Shown here piece by piece: positions 1 to 8,053 of a DNA stretch of 39,240 nucleotides. Source of the stretch: Candidatus Olsenella stercoravium (lineage in GTDB: Bacteria > Actinomycetota > Coriobacteriia > Coriobacteriales > Atopobiaceae); assembly GCA_019116265.1 (NCBI GenBank), contig DXBZ01000043.1, positions 1-39,240 of the forward strand. Reading direction: 5' to 3'. The position numbers were made by a program, and so were the translations under genes. A model generated the notes under the pieces. The model searched no databases and was not told where the DNA came from. It was given only the letters and a program-made list of their open reading frames with translations. Within the stretch, counting starts at the first letter, position 1, and the number at the start of each line of letters is the position of its first letter.

Positions 1-47
1 AGTCCCGTTTCGGCACCATTGCCGTTGCGGGGGAACGGAGGCGGATC

Positions 48-101
48 ATGGGTGATATGGCTGATGTGGCTGATGTGGCTATACTTATTTGGACAGCCTG
101 A
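48..101 (+). pseudogene. Start of an unknown gene cut by the IS element
   Basis: A possible start codon at 48 has a GGAGG ribosome-binding site about 7 bases upstream. The frame runs through the 9-bp repeats and enters the left end of the insertion sequence, where it stops at 99-101 after 17 codons. This could be the first codons of a gene whose remainder is lost, or chance. Nothing in the peptide is recognisable. The prophage scaffold fragment on the other side of the IS is on the opposite strand, so the two are not halves of one gene. Confidence 0.2.
53..79. repeat. Three tandem 9-bp repeats at the IS left end
   Basis: Three direct copies of TGATRTGGC lie at 53-61, 62-70 and 71-79. The last merges into the left terminal sequence of the IS3-family element. 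The same 9-mer, inverted, sits at the right end (1287-1295), so the repeats look like duplications of the element's own tip or of its preferred target. Confidence 0.7.
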
Positions 102-137
102 TGAGAGCCTGAGGGCCCTTCGAGGAAGGGAGGCCCC

Positions 138-425
138 ATGCGGGATCAGAAGCACCCCAGGCAGTTCACCGAGGAGTTCAGGAGGCAGATAGTCGCTCTG
201 GTGGACTCCGGCAAGCCCCGCGCCGAGGTGATGCGCGAGTACGACCTCGGCAAGTCGACGCTCGACCGCTGGATCCGCCGCGCGCACGCGTGCGGCTCCA
301 CCGCCGCCGCGGACAACCGGACGCCCGAGCAGAACCGCCTCATCGAGCTGGAGCGGGAGAACGCCCGCCTCAGGATGGAGGTCGATGTCCTAAAACAAGC
401 GGCGCTGATATTCGCACGAAAGTGA
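138..425 (+). CDS. IS3-family transposase OrfA (helix-turn-helix subunit)
   Basis: A 95-residue OrfA. Residues 1-50 form the helix-turn-helix that recognises the terminal repeats (FTEEFRRQIVALVDSGK...EYDLGKSTLDRWIR). Residues 65-95 form the leucine-zipper-like coiled coil (NRLIELERENARLRMEVDVL) typical of IS3 OrfA proteins. The stop TGA overlaps a GTG in the next frame (GTGA, 422-425). OrfB lies in the -1 frame, so the active transposase OrfAB is probably made by -1 slippage on the C-CTA-AAA-C stretch around 389-396, a mechanism known for the family. GAGGAAGGGAGG just upstream supports the start. Confidence 0.9.
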   Translation: MRDQKHPRQFTEEFRRQIVALVDSGKPRAEVMREYDLGKSTLDRWIRRAHACGSTAAADNRTPEQNRLIELERENARLRMEVDVLKQAALIFARK

Positions 426-1267
426 CGGTGATAGCGGCCAACGCCCGCCGCTACCCGGTATCAGCGCAGCGCAGGATCCTGGGCGTGCCCCGCTCCACGT
501 ACTACCGGATGCTCGCGCACCCGCCGCGCCCGAAGGCGCCTGACCCGATCGAGCCCGACGTGCTCGGCGCCTTCGAGGCGTCGCGCGGCGGGTGCGGTGC
601 CTGGAGGCTGAAGGTCGCCCTCGAGAGGGCCGGCATCACCGCCTCCAGGCGCAGGATATGCCGGATCATGAGGGAGAACGGCCTCTCGAGCGCGTACTCT
701 GGCCGCGCACCGAAAGGCGGCGACCGCCCCGTCCAGCCGCCTTCGGCGGAGAACGTCCTGGCAAGGTCCTTCGACGGCCACGCGCCACACACCCACGTCG
801 CGGCCGACCTCACCTACGTGCGCGCCGGCGGCTCGTGGTGCTACGTGTGCCTGCTCGTTGACCTCTACAACCGCGAGATAGTCGGCTGCTCGTGCGGGCG
901 GCGCAAGGACGCGCGGCTGGTCAAGGCCGCCTTCTCGAACGTGGCGTTCCCGCTCACCGCCATCGAGGTCTTCCACAGCGACAGGGGGTCGGAGTTCTGC
1001 AACGGGGAGGTCGACGCGCTGCCCTCGGCCTTCGGAATCGAGAGGTCGGTCTCGCGCCCCGGCAACCCCTACGACAACGCGGTCGTCGAGTCGACGAACA
1101 GGGTGCTCAAGCGCGAGCTGGTGCGCGGGCGGGCGTTCCCGTCGGAGGATCGGCTGAGGACGGAGCTCTTCGACTGGGTGAACTGGTGCAACAACTGCAG
1201 GCTGCACTTGACGCTCGGCTACATGACGCCGGCAGGGTTCAGGGAGGCGGGCCTGATCCTCTCGTAG
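422..1267 (+). CDS. IS3-family transposase OrfB (DDE integrase domain)
   Basis: The catalytic half of the transposase, with an HTH_21-like region followed by an rve integrase core. The DDE triad is intact: Asp in AADLTYVRAG, Asp in VFHSDRGSEF, Glu in YDNAVVESTN. The C-terminal NCRLHLTLGYMTPAGF motif is the usual IS3 ending. The GTG at 422 overlapping the OrfA stop is used as the start. The same frame is open upstream to 290, so a frameshifted OrfAB fusion is equally possible. Both frames are open, so this copy may still be active. Confidence 0.88.
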   Translation: MTVIAANARRYPVSAQRRILGVPRSTYYRMLAHPPRPKAPDPIEPDVLGAFEASRGGCGAWRLKVALERAGITASRRRICRIMRENGLSSAYSGRAPKGGDRPVQPPSAENVLARSFDGHAPHTHVAADLTYVRAGGSWCYVCLLVDLYNREIVGCSCGRRKDARLVKAAFSNVAFPLTAIEVFHSDRGSEFCNGEVDALPSAFGIERSVSRPGNPYDNAVVESTNRVLKRELVRGRAFPSEDRLRTELFDWVNWCNNCRLHLTLGYMTPAGFREAGLILS

Positions 1268-1292
1268 CCCTGTCCAAAAAAGTGTTGCCATA

Positions 1293-1646
1293 TCACACGT
1301 CGTTGCCGTGGTCGGAGAGGAGTACGCGTGCCGCCTTCACGTTGCGCACGCCCGCGAGCTGCAGCTTGAAGTCGATGCGGTCGCTCTCGCCCTGGGCCTT
1401 GAGCTCCGCGATCTCGCCGCGCAGCTGCTCGGCCGTCTCGGCGTTCTTCGCCGCCTCGGCAACCTGGGCCTCGAGCGAGGCGATCTTCTCGTCGCGCTCG
1501 GCGATCTGCTTCTCGTAGTCGGGGGCGTTGCCGCCGGTCACTTCCTGCTGGCTCTGCTGCGTCTCCTGCTGCTCTTGGCCCTGCTGTTGCGACGCGTCCT
1601 GCGCACCCTGCGTGGCTTCCTGGCTACCATTAGTCTCACCGTCCAT
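1293..1646 (-). pseudogene. Phage scaffold (GP20-like) protein, 3' end cut by IS
   Basis: The predicted protein starts at 1646 (MDGETNGSQEA). It has a Gln/Ser-rich N-terminus, a predicted coiled coil (EKQIAERDEKIASLEAQVAE) and then FKLQLAGVRNVKAARVLLSD. The last stretch matches the pattern of phage minor capsid scaffold proteins of the GP20/DUF4355 type, in which a 'LKAAGVRNPKAARALLD'-like motif precedes the C-terminal part. Translation stops two bases from the inner IS boundary, after GNDV, so the C-terminus is missing. This is the only clear prophage gene in the window and implies that a prophage stood here before the IS insertion and neighbouring deletions. Confidence 0.65.
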
Positions 1647-1687
1647 GTTCCTGCCTGCCTTTCGTCTCGTAAGGCGGGCAGAGACGA

Positions 1688-1721
1688 ACAATGCCCGCAC
1701 CTTTACCGGTACGGGCATTGT
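1688..1721. terminator. Strong hairpin between phage fragment and defence operon
   Basis: ACAATGCCCG (1688-1697) pairs with CGGGCATTGT (1712-1721). Three further base pairs lie inside, around a 6-base loop. It lies just downstream of the minus-strand operon ending at 1750 and upstream of the scaffold gene. There is no strong T run, so it is a terminator or processing hairpin by position rather than by canonical sequence. Confidence 0.5.
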
Positions 1722-1749
1722 CTTGGGGTGTCACAAGCTGGGGGTTTTG

Positions 1750-3840
1750 CTATTGCTCCTTGAGCTGTTTTCCGTCCTTTGTGCTCCAGGCCTCCTGGCC
1801 ATTGGTCGGTCTCCCGATGATGACGTCTGCTGCCCTCGTAGGCGACTCGAATTCATGGTCCTTCTGGAAGACGCCGTCCACAATCGTGCCATTGGCGATG
1901 AGCTCTTCACGGTCTTCCGCGCTCCAGGGATGATGGGCTTCAAGCGAAGGCACTATGTGACTTGAGATACGCGACCCGGCCTGTACCGTAAATCCGCCGC
2001 TGCTCAGATAGCCTGATGCGTCAGACTCGTTGCCCGTGCAGAAATACAGGACTGTTTCGCTATTGTCGGGTTCAACAACGACTGGCACATCGGGAATATC
2101 AACATGCCAGACTATCGTGGCGTATCCGAGAAGCAAATCAGCGCGTTCAGAGATCAAAACCTCATTCCACACGTCAGAAGCAAGAGGCTCTACCATTGAC
2201 GGCAACCCGCCAGCACAGAGCGTTAGGCCCTTGGTCCTCTTGGTACCTGCCTTCTTAGACTTCCAGGCGGAATCGCTGATGGAGCCATTGAGCTTTTGGG
2301 GAATCACGGCAAGGTTACCGAGGGTGAGCAGCGTCCTGTCGCGCTGCTCCTCAGCCTCTTTGTTTCCGAGGCGACCCCAATGGTTGCGCCACTTCTTGGG
2401 CATGAGGTGCTCAAGGCTGTAGGGCTTGAACCCGAGCATGGTGGTACTTGACCCCTCCGGCCACATTGCCGTCTCGAGCAGGTAGAGGATGCCTCTGGCC
2501 TGTAACGAGGTAAGGCGGTGCTCCTCGTGGAAACTTGCCTTCAAAGCATCGTCGTCGGGATAGGTGGTCGTGACATCTTCCTTCGCGGCCAGTTTACCGA
2601 CAAGCTTGTCGGGCGTGTCGATGTCCTCCCGGATGAGCCCGTTGAAGAACCTGTTGTAGTTCTTCGTCGTCTCGCGGCAGACGATGCGTCGCATGATGAA
2701 GGATTCGAGGATGCCGAGCATCTTGCTAAATGTCTCTTCGTCGTTTGGCATGCAGCTTCTCAGGTAGAGGATGTACGGGATGAGCGTCGAATTCTGCAAA
2801 CCGAAGATGACGACGTTGATCCTGTCGGTTCCGGGCTCCTTGCCCACGACGCTGTCACAGGCGTCGGGATTGAAGGTCGCCTTGAACCACGTGGCGAACG
2901 GCTTTATGGAATCGAGCACGTACTGCTTGCTCCGATAGTGCCTGATCTCGATGAAGTTGCGATACGACTGGAATAGCTTCTCTACCTTTTCGTATGCCTT
3001 CTTGTCGTCGGCGGTGACCTCTATCTCGCTGTCCTCGACGAGGATCTGGAGCAATGAGTCGAAGAAGATGTCGATAAGGGACCTCTTGAAGCGGCCGGTC
3101 GTTATCTCCTGGTCCCAGTAGGCACGCGTCTCTCCATCGGCCTCGAACACGGCCTCCCAGTTTGCCTTGTAGAGGTCGATATCCTCGCTGCTGAAGAAGT
3201 AGTTCTTGAGCAGTTCGGCGGTGGTGAGGCGCACGCCGAGGGAGTTGATGGTGTCGAAGACCTGCTGCTCGTCCTCGCCGTCGTCCACGGTGATCATGAC
3301 GAAGGCCATGAGCTCGGTCATCTCGCTCAGATCCATCAGCTCGGCGGCCTCCTCGTCGATGCTCTCCTTGAAGTAGTTGTATGCACCGATCACGCCGGTC
3401 TCACCTTCGATGTCCTCGAGCTCGGTGAGGGCAAGTATCCTCTCGAAAGCAGGCCTGTCTTTGTGGTTGTGCCGCATCGACGGAGCGACGAAGTCCTTCT
3501 TCTTGTTCTTGGTGATGAAGAAGTTCTCGAAGGTGTCGATGTCATCGTTGAGGATGGCGATGACACGCATCATCACGAGGAGCGTCGTGAGTCGTTGCTG
3601 ACCGTCAACCACTACGAACTTGCCTGCGAAGCCCTCCTCGTTGGCACCCTTGACCGTCGTGTCTTTGAGGATGACTGAGCCGAGGAAGTACTCCTCATCA
3701 CGCTCGCACATCCCCTTGAGGTCTTCGAGGATGCGCTCCCATTCGGTCTTTCCCCATACGTATGCGCGTTGATAGAAAGGAATCTCCAACAGCTTGTTTC
3801 GCGGGAAGATGTCGCCAATTTGCTTCTTGTATGCCTGCAT
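1750..3840 (-). CDS. DUF262-DUF1524-DUF4357 protein (GmrSD/SspE-like nuclease candidate)
   Basis: A 696-residue protein. The N-terminal DUF262 domain carries IPFYQRAYVWG (residues 20-30) and the conserved DGQQRL nucleotide-binding motif (79-84). A DUF1524-type HNH-like nuclease region contains LEHLMPKKWRNHW near residue 475 and GNLAVIPQKLNGSISDSAW about 50 residues later. The last roughly 110 residues (GGFTVQAGSRIS...SPTRAADVIIGR) fit DUF4357, a small domain often added to restriction or methyltransferase proteins. DUF262-DUF1524 proteins such as GmrSD and SspE restrict modified or phage DNA in an NTP-dependent way; the same role here is inference. It is the last gene of a four-gene minus-strand operon, 18 bases after its neighbour. 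Base composition is more AT-rich than the flanking chromosome. Confidence 0.82.
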   Translation of the reverse strand: MQAYKKQIGDIFPRNKLLEIPFYQRAYVWGKTEWERILEDLKGMCERDEEYFLGSVILKDTTVKGANEEGFAGKFVVVDGQQRLTTLLVMMRVIAILNDDIDTFENFFITKNKKKDFVAPSMRHNHKDRPAFERILALTELEDIEGETGVIGAYNYFKESIDEEAAELMDLSEMTELMAFVMITVDDGEDEQQVFDTINSLGVRLTTAELLKNYFFSSEDIDLYKANWEAVFEADGETRAYWDQEITTGRFKRSLIDIFFDSLLQILVEDSEIEVTADDKKAYEKVEKLFQSYRNFIEIRHYRSKQYVLDSIKPFATWFKATFNPDACDSVVGKEPGTDRINVVIFGLQNSTLIPYILYLRSCMPNDEETFSKMLGILESFIMRRIVCRETTKNYNRFFNGLIREDIDTPDKLVGKLAAKEDVTTTYPDDDALKASFHEEHRLTSLQARGILYLLETAMWPEGSSTTMLGFKPYSLEHLMPKKWRNHWGRLGNKEAEEQRDRTLLTLGNLAVIPQKLNGSISDSAWKSKKAGTKRTKGLTLCAGGLPSMVEPLASDVWNEVLISERADLLLGYATIVWHVDIPDVPVVVEPDNSETVLYFCTGNESDASGYLSSGGFTVQAGSRISSHIVPSLEAHHPWSAEDREELIANGTIVDGVFQKDHEFESPTRAADVIIGRPTNGQEAWSTKDGKQLKEQ

Positions 3841-3858
3841 GATGCAATCCTAACCTGT

Positions 3859-4188
3859 TTAGAATGACTCTTCACTTAGAGCGTCAACCGATTCAGCAGC
3901 CTGTTCTTCGTCCTCCACGAACCATGAGGCGTCTATCGAATCGCAAGCCTTCTTAAAGATCGCTTTGACGGTGTCGAAGACATGTTTAGCCTGACCTTGG
4001 AGGCTATCTGCAGGTTGTACAAGCTCGTACTCAGGCTTCTCTTTCAACCCCATAAAGAAGAGCTTGTAGAAATCGTTAGTGCTAAACGTCAAGGTGCCCT
4101 TGCCAATTTCGAAGGCGGTTTCCCCATCACCAACAAGCACGAAGCGGTAACTATCTTGTGTGTCTTCGAAACTAACTTGCCTTTTCAT
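3859..4188 (-). CDS. Small unknown protein of the putative defence operon
   Basis: A 109-residue acidic protein that I do not recognise. It has an N-terminal beta-rich half (RQVSFEDTQDSYRFVLVGDG...GKGTLTFSTNDFYKLFF) and a charged helical C-terminus ending in DEEQAAESVDALSEESF. No membrane segment or signal peptide is seen. Its start overlaps the last 17 bases of the upstream PHP-ATPase gene. Its ribosome-binding site GGAGG (about 4198-4202) is inside that gene, so the two are translationally coupled. The fixed position between the ATPase and the DUF262 protein suggests an accessory or regulatory subunit of the same system. Confidence 0.75.
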   Translation of the reverse strand: MKRQVSFEDTQDSYRFVLVGDGETAFEIGKGTLTFSTNDFYKLFFMGLKEKPEYELVQPADSLQGQAKHVFDTVKAIFKKACDSIDASWFVEDEEQAAESVDALSEESF

Positions 4189-6562
4189 ATCGCTTCATCC
4201 TCCTCTGGATGGTATCAAGTCCGCCCTCGATGTTCTCTGCGACAGTCTCTAGCATGCTGTACTCGTCGCACTCGTATTCGAGGGCGCCACTTCGGATGCA
4301 CAAAGCACCGTCTTTCTTGCCGATGAAGATCACGTTGTCTACGTCGAGGTTTACGATGAACTGGGGGTTGTGCGTTATGAGGATCACCTGGCGCGAGCTG
4401 GCGATGTCACGGAACTCCCTTAGCACCGTCTCTTTGATTGCCTTTTGAGATATCTGATCTTCAGGCTGGTCAACAATATAGATGCCATCGCCAACGCTAC
4501 TGTCTGCCATCAGTGCGAAATACATTTGGGCGTTGTAGCCCTGTGATAGTTCGTTGTAGACGTCGTCGCCCTCGCGAATAATCGACTTCGCAGGTTGCAG
4601 CTTCTCGTCCAGCGCGCTTTCGAATCTGGTTGTGAGCACCGAAAGAGGATCTTCCTCACCATCGGGATAGTTGTTGATTGCATCAATGACGCTCTCGTAA
4701 CTGGACGTGAGGGTATCGAGGCTCTTGTGCTTGCCGATAAGCCCATCGATGAGCGAGGAGAGAAGCTTCGGCGTGATTGCATCAACTCCGAGTTTGCAAA
4801 CGAATTGCAGGTCACCGACAGGATTTGGGTCCACTGTTACGGGCATTGTTTCGAAGTCAAACGAGAAATCCTGCAAGCGGCGCTCGTGCATCACAGCATC
4901 TGCAACCATGCCGCCAATGCGGTCAATGGAATGCTGGTATTCCGCTTGCGACTTATGCGCATCGGTTACGACTTGGTTCTGTGCGGTCTCGAGCTCTGTA
5001 ACAGCCTCTTCAACCTTGTTGGCGACCCTGCCATCAAGGTGAATTCTGCTAACTACTTTTTGGTGTCGCCCGGTGATGCGTACGAGAGCTGCCAGCGCTA
5101 CATCAAAGTCCTTCTTGTCATCATCGGTGAGAACTTCTTCGTGCAGCGTGGCTGCATTAGATAGCTGGATACGAGAGGCTGTGATGTCGTTGATTAGACC
5201 ACTGTGTGGGCTTGAGTCATCCAGCTTTATTCCCTTGTCGAAGGTAACGCTCTCCGGTGCTTCTAATGGACGCTCTGCAGGAATGACGTATTCATAGAGC
5301 GATGCGAGGGCTTCCTGATATTCGCATGATCTCCTTAATGCCTGCAGGTACATATTGAACTGCCCCATGGCATAAAGCTTGTATGGCGCTGGCTCTATGG
5401 GTGCAGGAAAATGCTTGTCGAGTTGCTTTCTTGCTTTGCCAACACTGAGTTTGGCAAAGGTTTCCCTGATGGATTCCTGGCCGTCGAAACAGAGAACGTG
5501 GCCGTCAGGTATTGTTGTCCGAAGCGAGAGCCCCATGGAGGCAAGATACTTTTCCTGGCCTCTTTTAGCCGTTGGCTTCACTCCATCGAAACGATTGAGC
5601 GCATTAAGCAGGGAAGATTTGCCTATCGAATTGTCCCCAATAATTGCATTGATACCAGGCGATAGTGGGATGGTGATGTTTTCGCCACCTAGTGTGAGCT
5701 CAATTCCACCTAGCGCCTTCGTTGAGCCGCTAAAGAAGCTGGGCACAGTCTTAATGCGAGAAATGTCAGTCACCGCCATCGCCAATCCTTTGAAGGTCGG
5801 CAGGCACTTGAGATACGTAGGGGCGTAGTTGCGGTCGGCTTGGTTTGGCTGAGTGTCGTAGTTCGGATAGACGCTCCATACATGGCAGTCAGAACCAGTG
5901 ATGAAGCGAAGCTGCTCTTGTTGATCGTGAGTATAGGCGTAACTTCTGTTGAAGAGCTCGTTCCTTCGGTTCTTGTACTCGTAAGCCTCGAAGTACTCTA
6001 CGAACAGGAACTTGTTGTACAGATCCTCTCCGACACTGTTGGCATCGTTTGTCCTCGTGCGCGCAGAGCCGGGCGAATTCTTTTGATGCGCGATGGCAAC
6101 TATGTCTAGCCCGATATCGCGAATGATGCCCCAATAGGTATCCTCGTTGAAAGCGTTGCCGTCGTCATAATTTGGCTTACCATCCTTAAAGGGTATCGCA
6201 GTGCTTATGCGCTTAACGGCCTCCTCATCTCTGTCATCGAAGATCGTAACGACGTGTATGGGTTTGCTGCCCTCGTTCGTCTTGAAGCTCACTGTGAACT
6301 CTACGCCCGGAAGCACTCTTTGTAGGAACCGAGCATTATCCACCTTGCTGCGCAAAGCACCGTAAATGCTGTAATCGAAGCAATCGTGGTCGGTTATAGC
6401 GACCATATTGACCTCGTACTCTTCAAGCTTCTCGAAGAGAACGCCAATGTTTTCGACCGTTCCATCCTTGACCTTGTGCCCATCCTTATGAGCGGAAGCG
6501 GCAGAGTGGATATGAAAGTCTATCTTGACCGGTCTTTGGACTATTTGACCAGTTGATGCCAT
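4172..6562 (-). CDS. PHP-domain / ABC-type ATPase fusion protein
   Basis: A 796-residue fusion. The N-terminal PHP phosphoesterase shows metal ligands in HIH (residues 17-19), TDHD (57-60), the PGVEF region, DIVAIAH and ITGSDCH. The second part is an SMC/ABC-like ATPase: Walker A IIGDNSIGKSSLL near 310, a helical insert, an ELSQGYNAQ signature near 672, a Walker B region IYIVDQPEDQIS near 690 and an H-loop ILITHNPQF near 730. I recall NCBI naming PHP-ATPases of this build 'TrlF family', but could not check this. PHP domains hydrolyse phosphoesters and are found as nucleases, and ATPases of this kind act as sensors in several anti-phage systems. It starts 14 bases after the methyltransferase and overlaps the next gene by 17 bases. 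Full-length, with every motif present. Confidence 0.85.
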   Translation of the reverse strand: MASTGQIVQRPVKIDFHIHSAASAHKDGHKVKDGTVENIGVLFEKLEEYEVNMVAITDHDCFDYSIYGALRSKVDNARFLQRVLPGVEFTVSFKTNEGSKPIHVVTIFDDRDEEAVKRISTAIPFKDGKPNYDDGNAFNEDTYWGIIRDIGLDIVAIAHQKNSPGSARTRTNDANSVGEDLYNKFLFVEYFEAYEYKNRRNELFNRSYAYTHDQQEQLRFITGSDCHVWSVYPNYDTQPNQADRNYAPTYLKCLPTFKGLAMAVTDISRIKTVPSFFSGSTKALGGIELTLGGENITIPLSPGINAIIGDNSIGKSSLLNALNRFDGVKPTAKRGQEKYLASMGLSLRTTIPDGHVLCFDGQESIRETFAKLSVGKARKQLDKHFPAPIEPAPYKLYAMGQFNMYLQALRRSCEYQEALASLYEYVIPAERPLEAPESVTFDKGIKLDDSSPHSGLINDITASRIQLSNAATLHEEVLTDDDKKDFDVALAALVRITGRHQKVVSRIHLDGRVANKVEEAVTELETAQNQVVTDAHKSQAEYQHSIDRIGGMVADAVMHERRLQDFSFDFETMPVTVDPNPVGDLQFVCKLGVDAITPKLLSSLIDGLIGKHKSLDTLTSSYESVIDAINNYPDGEEDPLSVLTTRFESALDEKLQPAKSIIREGDDVYNELSQGYNAQMYFALMADSSVGDGIYIVDQPEDQISQKAIKETVLREFRDIASSRQVILITHNPQFIVNLDVDNVIFIGKKDGALCIRSGALEYECDEYSMLETVAENIEGGLDTIQRRMKRYEKAS

Positions 6563-6576
6563 AATCGCCTACCAAA

Positions 6577-8025
6577 TTATCTCGTACTGCGTCCCAGGCG
6601 TCTTGCCTGTAGCGTCTGCCATATTCGCCAGCATCCTTCGCACACCTCTTCTTCAAACCCCATACGATCGATGAGCACGGCCCTGTCTACGTAGTCGAGA
6701 GCGGTCTCTATGTTCTTTCCTGAACGTATTACATCGTCCACTCTCTCTATCACATCAGATTTCAAGGTGTCATCAATGGCGAGCTGTGCGGGATCCAGCA
6801 CTCTGATGTTGCCGACCTCCTTGGGCAATATCTCAAGCACTCCACCTCCATAGCTCCTGCCACAAAGCTCGGTGAATGCAAATGCGATGCTGTTATAATA
6901 TGCGATGATTGCCAATTCTGGGTCGACGCCGCCTTCGAATTTCATTCTGTGCATCGTGTCCGTCGAAATAGCGTTGCATCGGTTGAGCACAAACTTCGGA
7001 TAGAGGTTGTTCCTTCTAAGGAAGAAGGCGTCGGGTATCCAAATAGAAGGGACGGCATACCAATTATCGCGAATAGAGCACTTGTAGCCCTTGCCCTCCC
7101 CGCGCTCTTCGCCCTCATCGATATAGGCCTGCTGCGCCTTTGTCATCTTTTCGTATTGGCCGTCTTCGAGTACGAGCAACCTGGCTCTTTTGCCTTGGCT
7201 TCGGTTTCGTTCCCAGTCGTCGTTTGTGAAGAATACGCCTGACGCATGAGAACTTCTGCCGATGAGAGGAAGTGTGAAATCGTCTAACTCATACGTCGCT
7301 GATGTCTCATCGGTCAAAGAGAAGAATGAATTGTTGCCAGTTGTCACACCGACGTTGATTAGGGCAATGTCAGAAAACGGCACAAGCCGGTCATCCTTGT
7401 AGAGATTATTAAGTACCCTCGCGTCGCATGCATTTATGAAGTATCTCGTCCATTTCTCATCGAAAGATACGAAAGGTTGAAATTCGATTTCATCGAAGGA
7501 ACACCCCACAAGGTCTTCCACACTATCTGTCTCAATAACGCGGATGGAGCTTTGGCCAGCCCCCTTCTTGCCGATGAAAACGACGATTTCCTGTTCGATA
7601 TCGCTAAACACGAGCTTCGAGAATGCAAGTAGGGTGATGTTACTGTAGTGGCGTGCCAGGAACCTCCGCAGGTCTTCTGCATAGACGACTTGAAGAATCT
7701 CGGCTGGGATTACGAATGAGAGCGTCCCTCCCTCAGCAAGAAGGTCGGTGCATGCAACCATGAAGCCAACCCATGCGTTCACAAGCTTATTCGCTCTCAT
7801 TCCCTGCCGGTTCAGTATGTCCGCGAGCAGCGTGCGTTGCTCGGGCTCAAGGTATTGATAGCGAATGTAGGGCGGATTGCCGACGATGAGGTCATAACTA
7901 CCAGGCTTTGCCTCCTCGTAGAACTCAAAGAAGTCACGATGGTGGTAGTTCACGGTTGCTTTGCCGCATTGAATTCTCTGAGCGTTAAGCAAGGCTTCTT
8001 CATCTATCTCGATCGCATCCACCAA
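6577..8025 (-). pseudogene. N6-adenine DNA methyltransferase, 5' end missing
   Basis: The remaining frame of 482 codons begins at VDAIEIDEEAL, which is methyltransferase motif II (the acidic SAM-ribose loop). It goes on to motif IV NPPY (residues 50-53), which marks amino-methyltransferases of the Eco57I/N6-adenine type. The C-terminal half is a target-recognition region (LPLIGRSSHASGVFF..., GRSYGGGVLEILPKEVGNI). The N-terminal part with SAM-binding motif I is absent. Immediately upstream lies the end of an IS3-type element, and only a TTG at 8025 is available as a start. Enzymatic activity is therefore unlikely. It heads the operon that includes the PHP-ATPase, so this break probably also removed the native promoter. 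Confidence 0.82.
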
Positions 8026-8053
8026 TGAATCTACCCCGATTCCGTTTACACCC

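Larger units (their letters stand above)
71..1295 (+). mobile_element. IS3-family insertion sequence, copy 1
   Basis: A complete-looking IS3-family element. It carries two overlapping transposase frames (138-425 and 422-1267) and imperfect terminal inverted repeats. The left end reads TGGCTATACTTATTTGGACA (76-95). The right end, read inward, is TGGCAACACTTTTTTGGACA (1290-1271). The similarity can be extended outward by TGAT plus one base, to 71 and 1295. No convincing 3- or 4-bp target duplication is visible with either choice, so the exact ends are uncertain. A related copy lies at 8231-9441. Confidence 0.85.
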
